This document shows positions 1 through 9,100 of a stretch of 62,730 nt of DNA, piece after piece. Within the stretch, counting starts at the first letter, position 1; every line of letters begins with the position of its first letter. Position numbers and translations under genes: made by a program. Location of the stretch: contig CAAGED010000051.1 in NCBI GenBank assembly GCA_900768505.1, positions 1 through 62,730 of the forward strand, written 5' to 3'. The stretch comes from Lentisphaeria bacterium. Lineage in GTDB: Bacteria; Verrucomicrobiota; Lentisphaeria; Victivallales; Victivallaceae. Under the pieces are notes generated by a model. The model was given only the letters and a program-made list of their open reading frames with translations, ran no database searches and was not told the DNA's origin.

Positions 1-745
1 CGGATTTCAGATAAACGGATTTCTGCTTGAAGAATCCGGCGGGACGGATCAATTCCCGCAAAGTGTCATCCGGAGTTTTCAAAATTGCTTCCGGTGACAC
101 AATTCCGGAGTTTTCCAGATTGACAAGAGCCTTTTCCACATTCGTCCATGCGCAGTTCTGCGTCAAAATCGCTCCCGTGACGATCTCCCAGCGGCTACCG
201 CTTTTGCACGGCCACCAGTGCTGTTCGCCGTATATTGCAAAGAGCCGGTCGTAAAGTGCGCGAATGGGATTGGTCGGCGGCGGGAACGATTCTTCCAATA
301 CCGGAGTCGGCAATGCCGGAAATGTGTCGCCGCTCTGAACTTTCAGACAGGATTTGCCATTGTTCATGAAAACGGATATTGCGCGAATCGCGGTATGATA
401 ATCGGGAAAATCGGAATACTTCTTTTTGACGAGGGCATGAATCTCATTGCGAACCATCGTCCGCTGTTCCTCGTCAAGGTTCGAATTCTTAAAAGCGGTA
501 TCGGCCAGTTCCCGCTGACCGGTTACGGCAATATTCCATGCGATCATCCCCATCTGGTAAACGATCCGACGACCGATAAGATCGAGACCTTTGCTGTCGT
601 CGAGATACTCCGGCAGAATCGGCGCGCAAAGCCTCTCCAGGGCCGACGAAAGACGAGTCACCTGTCCAATACGTTCAGCGTTCATCTGCCGCTTCCTTAC
701 CCGTAGTTTCGCTTTTCGTTTGGCTGCTTTATCTGTCTTTTGCAT
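1..745 (-). CDS. HhH-GPD base-excision glycosylase related to endonuclease III, partial (C-terminus beyond window)
   Basis: An open frame runs from an ATG at 745 leftward to base 1 with no stop, giving 248 residues. Residues about 165-248 read like the start of an endonuclease III-related HhH-GPD domain (COG2231 type): a YGEQHWWP segment, then VTGAILTQNCAWTNVEKAL, where GAILTQN matches the family helix, then a PAGFFKQKS segment leading to the helix-hairpin-helix. The catalytic helix and any iron-sulfur cluster lie outside the window. The first ~140 residues are basic at the N-terminus, then helical, and I do not recognise them. The family removes damaged bases from DNA. It lies 137 bases downstream of the radical SAM gene on the same strand and may belong to the island. 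Domain call fairly sure; role in defence is inference. Confidence 0.72.
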   Translation of the reverse strand, partial: MQKTDKAAKRKAKLRVRKRQMNAERIGQVTRLSSALERLCAPILPEYLDDSKGLDLIGRRIVYQMGMIAWNIAVTGQRELADTAFKNSNLDEEQRTMVRNEIHALVKKKYSDFPDYHTAIRAISVFMNNGKSCLKVQSGDTFPALPTPVLEESFPPPTNPIRALYDRLFAIYGEQHWWPCKSGSRWEIVTGAILTQNCAWTNVEKALVNLENSGIVSPEAILKTPDDTLRELIRPAGFFKQKSVYLKS

Positions 746-882
746 GATTACTTTTTGTTTTTAACTCACACGAAACTGACGTGTTGACTTGTCCACGTTT
801 TCGCTTGAAGCATTTGTCAAAATCGCCAAGAGATTCATTCACTCTGGCAAGGTCAAATCCAACTGGTCAATAATAAGAAAAA

Positions 883-1614
883 TTAAAGATTTCGAAGACT
901 GTTTTTTATATAGTAATTTGCGGATATCTTTTTTAGTAAAGCTTCGACATCTTCTGCAAAACGCTTCCATTCAACAAGCCCCTCAATTGATTTCATGTGA
1001 TTAATTTTTCCGATTTTCCAATAATCTACATACGAAGCAGCTTTTTTTATAACTGATAATGCTTGATGTGGATTAATGACCGGTTCCAAACTGACCCATG
1101 TATATATTCCTCGATCATGCGCGGCTTTGAGAAGAGAAAAACGTTCCCCAACAGTTGAAGCATGAGGTTCCCACTCTTGACGCATCTTGTCGTCTGTAAA
1201 ACAAACGGTGACCCCCAACTGAGTGTGGGCTTGACTCATGATATCAAAGTCTCGCATAACAAGAGATGCGTCACCCTTGGTCAAAACCTTTGTTTTTAGA
1301 CCATAGAATTTTGAAATTTGCAATATTCTACGCGTAAGCATTAACTCCCGTTCAATAGGTTGATATGGGTCGCTAACAAAGCTAAAGAGAATTGAACGAT
1401 CATCTCCCTGTTCGTTCATTTTTTTTGCATCATCTGTAAAATGCTTAATAATATCTTTTCGTGGAGTAGCAAATTTATGCCAATCTTCTTCAGACCTTCT
1501 CATGCAAGCTGGCGCATAGCAGTATCGACATCCATGCACACAGCCCATATATATATTGCAGGCCAAGTCTGCATATTCTTTTGCTCCGCCTTTGGGTTCA
1601 TAAACCACTTTCAT
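883..1614 (-). CDS. Radical SAM protein, spore-photoproduct-lyase-like, paired with TcmP
   Basis: A 243-residue protein with the radical SAM signature CVHGCRYC (CX3CX2C) near residue 26, preceded by MKVVYEPKGGAKEYADLA, an N-terminus typical of SplB-like radical SAM proteins. Later segments (VLTKGDASLV, LGVTVCFTDD, VSLEPVI) fit the TIM-barrel core. I chose the ATG at 1614 because it starts on the conserved MKVVYEPKG segment, has AAGGA about 11 bases upstream, and leaves a short gap after the tcmP stop. An in-frame start at 1692 would add 26 residues and overlap tcmP. Genes of the three-Cys-motif-partner family are known to neighbour proteins carrying this cysteine motif, as here. Substrate unknown; a role in nucleic-acid modification or repair is inference. 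Confidence 0.8.
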   Translation of the reverse strand: MKVVYEPKGGAKEYADLACNIYMGCVHGCRYCYAPACMRRSEEDWHKFATPRKDIIKHFTDDAKKMNEQGDDRSILFSFVSDPYQPIERELMLTRRILQISKFYGLKTKVLTKGDASLVMRDFDIMSQAHTQLGVTVCFTDDKMRQEWEPHASTVGERFSLLKAAHDRGIYTWVSLEPVINPHQALSVIKKAASYVDYWKIGKINHMKSIEGLVEWKRFAEDVEALLKKISANYYIKNSLRNL

Positions 1615-1645
1615 GAGAGGATTTTCCTTAATCTGCAAAATATGT

Positions 1646-2836
1646 CTATTTTGCCAGTTGTGTTGTTCTAAAGTAAAGTTTTTTTGCATCATCTTGAAGA
1701 TATTGATGCGATAGATACAGAGAACGTATATTTGAGAGAATTTGACTTCGATTGTCAAATATCTCAATTTTCCCTTGAGCCTTTAGACGTAATAGGATTT
1801 CCTTTGCAGTCTGAGGCAAAAAACCGTTCTCTAAAGAAAAACGATATATGTTTTCATTGCTTACAGAAATCTTTTTGTGTTGTCCGGACAAGAATGGCAA
1901 TATGATACCTGATTGGACAAAATCAAATAGATCGACCTCAAACTTATCAATTTTCTTTATTTTATCGTTGCCAAAGAGATCCATCTGTCCAGCACGTGTA
2001 TCCCCATCATCGTCAATATCATAGTTGGCTTCCCCTGTAACCTTGTCTTTATTCCAGCATACTTTCAAAAATTTCTCAAGCCCATACAGATGATGAGAAC
2101 CAAAGATAATACCATAGATATTTCCATTTTTTTTACGAATTGAAAATGGTGCAAGATGATAATTTGACCCTTTGGGCAATAGTGATTTATAATATTCGCA
2201 AACAGCCCGATGCACGCTATGATACGAGCATTCTTTTAAATTAAAACATTCCTTAATTCCTTTTTGTTCAGCAAATCGTTTTACAAATGAAGAAGTAATA
2301 AAAAACATAAAATCAGTTTTGGGACATTGATCAAGTTTGGCTAAAACGTCTGCTGTTATTTCCGAAACGCCAAATTGGTCCATAATTACCAGACAAGCAC
2401 AATCTTTCTGTTTCATTTGAGGTAATTCATCATTCAATGCAGTCTGAAAATTTTTAACAGAATATCGTATTTCACAAAACGATTCGGGACATTTTACCGC
2501 TTCAATTTTTTGTTTCAATAAGTTTATGTGTGATGCCTTATTGTCATTGAACAATATAGAAGGATGAATCTCTGACGCACGGACATCAGCATGGGTGTGA
2601 CAAAATTCCATAATTTCTTGAATCGTCAGCAATGGCGACCCAGGATTACCTTGATCATCGGTTCCTGCTCCTGCAAAAAAATCATAAATTCTAACTTGCT
2701 GAGGTTGTTTCCATCGCTTCCATTGAGATAAAAAGACAGGAAGCCATTCTCGTATATATCCAGAGAAAATTTCCAATTTGAGACGTGTCCCATCATCGAA
2801 AGGCGAATTAAAGAATGGCTCTATTCCTGTTGTCAT
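1646..2836 (-). CDS. tcmP: Three-Cys-motif partner protein (TcmP-like)
   Basis: A 396-residue protein. The N-terminus (KLEIFSGYIREWLPVFLSQW, then VRIYDFFAGAGTDDQGNPGS at about residue 50) is characteristic of TcmP: a Rossmann-like start with DFFAGAG resembling a SAM-binding motif I. The C-terminal third (about 300-396) looks like a winged-helix extension. The family is named for its regular adjacency to a protein with a CXXXCXXC motif, and such a gene is directly downstream. Its biochemical function is not established; methyltransferase-like folding is inferred from the glycine-rich motif. It begins 19 bases after the helicase stop, so it is probably in the same transcript. Base composition is visibly more AT-rich than the helicase and methylase genes, suggesting separate acquisition with its partner. 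Confidence 0.75.
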   Translation of the reverse strand: MTTGIEPFFNSPFDDGTRLKLEIFSGYIREWLPVFLSQWKRWKQPQQVRIYDFFAGAGTDDQGNPGSPLLTIQEIMEFCHTHADVRASEIHPSILFNDNKASHINLLKQKIEAVKCPESFCEIRYSVKNFQTALNDELPQMKQKDCACLVIMDQFGVSEITADVLAKLDQCPKTDFMFFITSSFVKRFAEQKGIKECFNLKECSYHSVHRAVCEYYKSLLPKGSNYHLAPFSIRKKNGNIYGIIFGSHHLYGLEKFLKVCWNKDKVTGEANYDIDDDGDTRAGQMDLFGNDKIKKIDKFEVDLFDFVQSGIILPFLSGQHKKISVSNENIYRFSLENGFLPQTAKEILLRLKAQGKIEIFDNRSQILSNIRSLYLSHQYLQDDAKKLYFRTTQLAK

Positions 2837-2855
2837 AAAAACTCCTTAATTTCCT

Positions 2856-5672
2856 TTATGTGTTTTTCATGCCACAATATTCGAAACCATCATTTTTTAA
2901 CAAAATCATTGCCAATGGCGTTACCGAATAGGAAGCTCCATCGGGAATAACGCCTTCGTATTCCATCTCTCGCAATAAAATATTACGAGCCGGAATCAAA
3001 TAGTTTTTGACATTGTTTGGCAATAGTTGATGGTGGGGAGAACAGACCGTGAATTCGGTCAAATGCTCCAAAATAGTAGCTCGTTCTCCAATAGGCGAAA
3101 CACCGATTTTAATAATATGATAGGAATTTTTCCCATTCGATGTCTGGACATTAACCTTCCAAATCGACAGCAACCCTTCATGTTCCTTGTCTGCTGCCTC
3201 GCAAATTAAAGCGCGCATTGAGTCGGGAATACTGGTGGCATTTTGAATCATCTGGGAAACAATAGGATGCTCCATACCGAATAATTGCAGGTTTTCGTCA
3301 GCCAATGCCTGTTCGCGATTCCCTGTAAAATGAACAATAGAACCATCCGCCGCATTGCATAGTTCAACTATTCCGTCCTCCAACTGTTTGAAACGGAACC
3401 CGGAATACTCCGCTTCCGCAGCCACGAAGGAAATCAGACGTTTCATACTGCGACCGTCATCTGTGACTTTTTTGTAGTCGCCCAAGTTGAAACCATCCAA
3501 ATCCTGGAATAGTTCAAAAACCACTTTTCGGGCCGTATCAGCGTTGGTCATGGCAATATCCAATTCTTCGCGGGTCCTTTGGAGCGTCGGATCACAGATA
3601 GCATCTTTATAAAGTTTATCGTAGCTTAACTGACTGCCGAGCTGACCTAACACCTGCCCACGCAGATCTTCCGCCACTTGCCCATGTTCATCCACCTTGC
3701 CAAGGGCGGACGCGATGTCTTTCAACTTATTTTCGAGCAATAAATAAATCTGGCCTTCCAGCGTATTCGCGGCGACAAGGTTGTAAACTTGAGCCGTGGC
3801 ATTTTGCCCGTAACGGTGAATTCGACCGATACGCTGTTCCAAATCCATTGGATTCCAAGGAAGGTCATAATTAAACAGAACCCGTGCAAATTGCAGGTTG
3901 ATACCTTCCCGACCTGCGGCGGTACAAACCAAAACCTGCGGGCCATCCGGCCGCTTAAATCGTTTTTGTGCGGAGGTTTTTGCGCCGTGGTCTCCGCCTT
4001 TCAGCACCTCGATGCCTTTACTGGGAAAATATAGCTCCAACATCCCTTTAATGGCATCTACCGTACCAAGATATGTTGCAAAGATGACTACTTTTTCTTT
4101 GGGAGATGCTGTCCAAATTTGTTTAAGCGCATTTAAAAGCATCGCGCCCTTGGCTTCAATCTTTTGCGGATATTTTGCCAGAAGAGCATTGATGCGTTCC
4201 CGTTCTTGCGGCAGGGCCATAGCGGTTAAGAACACGACCGATTCTTCGGCGTTTGCCGCAGTCAATTCATCGTCATAATCGTTTTCTGATTCGGTAGTTG
4301 TTTCCTGCTCCTTGCGTTTACGTAAAAGCTGAAAACGCATTTTTGCCAAAATCTGTTCCGTTTCGGCATTCCCCATAACGTCATCGGGAAGCTGGTATAA
4401 ATCCCTGATATATCCCTTGGCGGTATCAATCGCATTATTGCGTTCATAAACATTGCGCAGATCATCCTGTTCGATAATCTCTTGAATGGTCAGCATCAAA
4501 CGGCGGCGTTCCAATGTTGAGCGAATAGCCGCAAAACTGCTGGCGGAGATTTTTTGAAAAATCGTCATGACAAAACCGAGCGCTCGTCCCTTGTTGCCTT
4601 GTTGCGCCGCCAAGTTATATCCATCCTGCAGATATTGAAGCAGGTCTTGATAGAATGCGTTTTCCTCTTCTGACAAACTGAACGCCTCAGTGTGAACCAA
4701 TCGGCGCGCAAACAACGTGCCACCGTCCGCCGTACAAGCGTCCGCCTTGGTTCTACGGATTACGACGGCATTGAGGCGATAGCGATTATCCACCATGTCA
4801 TGCTCATCGGAAAACAAATTGGAATTCAGCAATCGAACCAACATCCAAAAACGGAAATGATCGCCTTGATGCGGGGTCGCGGAAAGTAACAGCATATCCC
4901 GGCAATGCTCGCGCATGGCTTCGGCAAGTTTATAATTCAACGTCTTTGTGACTTTGTTGCCGGTGCGAGTTGCCGTCAGATGATGCGCTTCATCGAAAAC
5001 AATCAAATCCCACGGCGGGGCTTCCAAAATTTTCTTGATGCGGCTTTTTCGTTTCAAGGTATCAACCGAGGCGATCAAGCGGTCATGTTTGGCAAAAGCG
5101 TTGCTGTGCCGGTCGGAGACATCACCCTCAATTCCGAATACCTCAAAATCCAGATGAAACACATCGTTGAGTTCATGCCGCCAGTTGTCCACCAATCCGG
5201 CAGGCACAATCATCATAGCACGTTTCATTTCACCGCGGGAGGCCAGTTCCCGTAGAATCAACGCGGTCTCAATGGTCTTGCCTAAACCTACCTCATCGGC
5301 AATCAGAAAACGACGGGGATCGGCATTGGCAATCCGGTGAACCAATACAATCTGGTGGGGAAGAAGGTCAATTTTTGCCGCCGTCAATTCAGCGGAAATC
5401 TCCATCAGCGGCAGCGATTCCGCTTCCACGGCAAGCCGTAGACGGGTGATTTCCGCTTGAGTTGCCGGATGCAACAGCGATAGCAGATGTTCAAAAGAAT
5501 CCTGAGTTGCTGTTAATGTTTCAAGCGCGACCTGACGTTCTCCGTATTCCCTGAAAAAAACCGAAACGAAGCCATTCCGGGGCATGGAGGCAATAATGCC
5601 TTCGCCAAGCTCCGGATGCTGTATCCGTTGACCGACGGTAATTTCAGGAAATTCTGGCGACATAATATCCAA
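2856..5672 (-). CDS. SNF2-family DEAH helicase, BrxHII-like
   Basis: A 938-residue helicase. Superfamily 2 motifs are clear: IADEVGLGKTIETALILREL (Walker A, about residue 125), VFDEAHHL (DEAH box, about 225), LLLSATPHQGD (motif III), and at the C-lobe VLVCTAAGREGINLQ and NPMDLEQRIGRIHRYGQ (motifs V-VI, about 610-660). The N-terminus (GQRIQHPELGEGIIASM) resembles a small beta-barrel found in defence SNF2 helicases. Such helicases translocate on duplex DNA; a SNF2-type helicase (BrxHII) accompanies a DUF1156 methylase in BREX type 3, and here it lies in the same operon. The TTG at 5672 has AAAGG well placed upstream; the ATG at 5663 is an alternative start. It overlaps the end of the upstream 167-aa gene. 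Confidence 0.9.
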   Translation of the reverse strand: MDIMSPEFPEITVGQRIQHPELGEGIIASMPRNGFVSVFFREYGERQVALETLTATQDSFEHLLSLLHPATQAEITRLRLAVEAESLPLMEISAELTAAKIDLLPHQIVLVHRIANADPRRFLIADEVGLGKTIETALILRELASRGEMKRAMMIVPAGLVDNWRHELNDVFHLDFEVFGIEGDVSDRHSNAFAKHDRLIASVDTLKRKSRIKKILEAPPWDLIVFDEAHHLTATRTGNKVTKTLNYKLAEAMREHCRDMLLLSATPHQGDHFRFWMLVRLLNSNLFSDEHDMVDNRYRLNAVVIRRTKADACTADGGTLFARRLVHTEAFSLSEEENAFYQDLLQYLQDGYNLAAQQGNKGRALGFVMTIFQKISASSFAAIRSTLERRRLMLTIQEIIEQDDLRNVYERNNAIDTAKGYIRDLYQLPDDVMGNAETEQILAKMRFQLLRKRKEQETTTESENDYDDELTAANAEESVVFLTAMALPQERERINALLAKYPQKIEAKGAMLLNALKQIWTASPKEKVVIFATYLGTVDAIKGMLELYFPSKGIEVLKGGDHGAKTSAQKRFKRPDGPQVLVCTAAGREGINLQFARVLFNYDLPWNPMDLEQRIGRIHRYGQNATAQVYNLVAANTLEGQIYLLLENKLKDIASALGKVDEHGQVAEDLRGQVLGQLGSQLSYDKLYKDAICDPTLQRTREELDIAMTNADTARKVVFELFQDLDGFNLGDYKKVTDDGRSMKRLISFVAAEAEYSGFRFKQLEDGIVELCNAADGSIVHFTGNREQALADENLQLFGMEHPIVSQMIQNATSIPDSMRALICEAADKEHEGLLSIWKVNVQTSNGKNSYHIIKIGVSPIGERATILEHLTEFTVCSPHHQLLPNNVKNYLIPARNILLREMEYEGVIPDGASYSVTPLAMILLKNDGFEYCGMKNT

Positions 5673-6147
5673 TTGTTACCTTTTGATGTTCCGAAATAAA
5701 TTCTTTTTCGAGCCGCTGCATATTCAGCGTAGCGGTTCCGTCCCAAAGGCCTTCAGAAATACGTACTTTCTGATCGTCATTGCGCAGAAAAAGCACTTCC
5801 TCGCGCGAACCGGAGGTTTCCTGAAAGACCTGCGATCCTTGGGAAAAGCCAAAGATAATTCCGGTTTCCGTCCACACATCCTGTATTTCTTTGATTAACG
5901 GGCGAATTCTGGTTTCCAGAAATGTCTGGGCTTCTTGAGCCGGAAGCGTATCCATCAGCGTTTCCAGACCGCACACCAGAAGCGTTTGCCCTTCAATCGG
6001 CGGATTCTCTGGAATGTTCTCCTTCCATGACAGAAATTCCCGGAGTGAAATCATGGCATTCGCATTCAGCAACGCCTGTATTTCCTCCTGATCGAAAATA
6101 ATACTGGAGCCGCGCCGTTTCCAAGCTGATCCGCCGAATATCTTCAT
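5644..6147 (-). CDS. Unrecognised 167-aa protein between methylase and helicase genes
   Basis: The ORF begins in an ATGA overlap with the methylase stop and ends within the helicase 5' end, so it is translationally coupled on both sides and almost certainly real. The protein starts MKIFGGSAWKRRGSSIIF and contains a hydrophobic core (TLLVCGLETLMDTLP, about residues 58-72) followed by ETRIRPLIKEIQDVWTETGI and IIFGFSQGSQVF, a pattern of alternating strands and helices reminiscent of a small Rossmann or P-loop-like fold. No Walker A motif is visible, so it is not an obvious BrxF (the small ATPase of BREX type 3), although it occupies a comparable small-protein slot. I do not assign a function. 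Its position suggests a partner of the methylase or helicase. Confidence 0.75.
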   Translation of the reverse strand: MKIFGGSAWKRRGSSIIFDQEEIQALLNANAMISLREFLSWKENIPENPPIEGQTLLVCGLETLMDTLPAQEAQTFLETRIRPLIKEIQDVWTETGIIFGFSQGSQVFQETSGSREEVLFLRNDDQKVRISEGLWDGTATLNMQRLEKEFISEHQKVTIGYYVARIS

Positions 6148-9100
6148 TTTTGTTCCTCCTCGTCAAAGAAATCAAACAGCATTTGCTGTTCGGGTTGCGC
6201 TTTGGCTTTCTGCTTCTGTTCAAATTGTGCCATCAGTGTCAGCACCGCAATGGCGGTTTGACGTTTGGCAGCATCATCCGAGGTTTGAGCATACCAGTTC
6301 AAAATATCCCGAACCGAAAGCTTGAGTTTCAGATTTCCCGATTCCAGTTCATGCAATAGATTTTTCCCGGCTTGAACCGTCCCCATCAGGAAAAACACCT
6401 GATCCAAATCGCTCTTGATGTGCTTGCGGTTCAAGCCGCGTTTGGTCAGCGCGGCGTAACGCTCCGCAACCGGAGTTACGGTGACTTCACGTCCGGTTAC
6501 ATGAATCCAGCCGTGTGATTCCAGATCGTTCTGTGAAACGCCGCTTCCCTGCAAGGTCTTGTGCAAGGTGTCGCGGCTCATCGTCTGCACGTTTTTGAAA
6601 ATCCGCAGATACAACCGACTGACCGGATCGGCGCTTTCCGGTGGTCGCAAGCCGCCAGCCGTTGCGGCATCTTCCAGAATGTCGTCCAGCATTTGATTGA
6701 TACCGAGCAGAGCATCGCGGACACCGAGCATTTCGCCGGTACCGGTCTGCACCACGCCATAATGCTGGGAATAGAATTCCAGCGATTTACCCCGCAGAAT
6801 TACCCGCAAATCGGCTTCCGGCAATTCCTTGCCATGCACCGTTTCCAGCAGGGATTTCAACCGGGTTGCCTCCTCGCGGACAAATTTACGCATCCGCGCA
6901 TAACTGACCTGCTCCGGTTCCGTCAGACGTTTCCGGCAGACGTGAATCACATCGTATTCGATTTTTTTGCTGCCGAAGGCGGCGTTGTCGCCCTTGGTCT
7001 CGTCACTGCGGATGGGATATGTGGCAATCAGATAATATCCGGCCTCAAACAAGGCTTTCAGCACATCAATCCACGCATTGTCGTCGTTGTGGTGGAACGT
7101 GAACGCCATAATGCCACCCGGCTTCAGATGCCGTCCGGCTTCCGCCCAGCATGCCGCCAGCGTCCGGCTGTAAAACTCGCCGGAGGGTTCCGGTCGGTAC
7201 AGCGGATTTGCGTCTCCGATCTGCAAATCCTGGTCGCCGGTATTGGCGCGGAGGATTTCCAGATTCGGCTTATCGATATACACCGCCTTCTCGTATTCCT
7301 CCCGGTCATCCGGATGTTCCACGCTATTGTCGATGGCTTCCGTGCTGTGCGGCGTCCGCTCCGGCTTGAAATACTCCGCCTCCGGCTGCCCTTCATACCA
7401 CTTCAGCATCGGAATCCGCAGCCAGACATAGAAGAAATCCGCCAAGTCCGCATAAAAAAGATTATTGCCAAATGGAGGATCGGTGATCACAAGATCATAA
7501 TTAGTCTCAGAAATTAAAGACATATCAGCAGAAGAGCCACAATGAACATTGCTTCCAGACAATATACTATCCTGTATTAATAACTTTTGCGAAATACCAG
7601 ATTGCGTAGCAAATAATTCCCAAGGCCGACTTGTCCATTCCATTGCTTCTTTTACCACTGCTCCACACGTTGGCCATCTGCCATATCCCAAGGCTCCAAA
7701 AACAGTCGTTTCGACTACATTGTTTTTGGGATGGAAGTTTGCGTTGGAGAGAGCAGGAGCAAGCTTGTCATATTTTTGATGCCAAAATGAGAACATACAC
7801 ATCAAACGAAGGTATGACTGAAATGCCCCAAGAGCTTGCTCACAGACATCCATCGGCCAATGTTCAATTGCAGTTAAAATAGCTTTCAGTAGCTGAGTAT
7901 GCACCAACAACTGGCGGGAGTTAAACATTTTCCACCAGTTTGTATATCCCCAGCCGTCATTTACACCGCCATTGGCGCGCATCATGTAAGCATCCCAACA
8001 GATTTCGCGTGGCCAGTAATCATGCAAATCCTGTTCACTGCGCGTAGTCCATTCGCTTTCCGCCGCATTCAGGATACGAATATCATTGGCATCCGGAGCC
8101 TTGAAATACCGCCCGTTGTAGTTGTATCCTTCGGCTTCACATTGCGGACAATGGCATTGCAACGCATATTCCGCCACCGGTGCGGTGTGATGGGTTGGAC
8201 GAACGGATTCCAGCGTGTTATTTTCGCGCCCGCAATGATTGCAGGTGAAATGAGCATTTCGAGGTACTGTGCCACTGGTGGGAAGTGTTTCGCCGTGCCA
8301 GAAGAACGATTCCGGCTCTTTTCTGGAGCGGATTTCAATCAGCGCGAGATTTTCCAGCCGTTTGTTGTTCCAGCTTGCCGTAATCGCGGGAGCGGCTCCG
8401 GCGTAGCCGCCATATTCTTTTCCGTTTTCATCTTTTCCTGAAACGCCTTTCACCCATTCCGGTGAAACCAATAACCAAAGCTGAACCTTCTTCTTTTTGA
8501 TATTGAAGGCTTTTTTCTTGCACTTCGAGGCCTTGCAGCTGACATGCCGTTGTAAAACCTCCTGAACCGCTTTCCCGGCAAACGCATGACAATGCGGGCA
8601 ATGCAATCCCGCTTCATCCGCCGTCAGCCCCTTGAGTTTCGTCCGGCGGTCAATCGTATCCTGCGCGGTTCCTTTGTCATATTCATTGAGCAGGTTGGCA
8701 AATTCCTGACTTGTAGTGGCAAAAGCGGGTTCGTCGGCATCCGCACAAAGAAGTTCCGCCCCCGGAGCCATGCGCGATTCGCCCAGTTCGGCATGAAACA
8801 CCTCGCCGCATTCCGGACAGGTCAATTCCAGATAGTTGGTCGTCATGGTTTTCTGGGCGATAATCAGACTCTTGAACAGCGGCGTGCGGTGGTCGCAGCC
8901 ACGCGCGCCGCAAGGTCCGTGTTTCGCCCAGAAGGTATAGATGACTTCCGGTCCTTCCCAACGATAATGGGCGCGTTCCTCCGGCGGCAGCGCCACCGGA
9001 TCGACGTTTGCCGTCTGATTGGTGCGGATATCAATCCAGCGGCCATGATGTCCGCGCGGGCAACTCGTCGTGTAGAACGGTTGAATCTGTGGTTTTACTT

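Noticed and set aside
6561..7517. Long plus-strand ORF antisense to the methylase gene (318 codons) and a similar one at 8586-9737
   Set aside because: Antisense to a clear methylase with strong motifs; translations lack any domain and reflect codon bias of the real gene.
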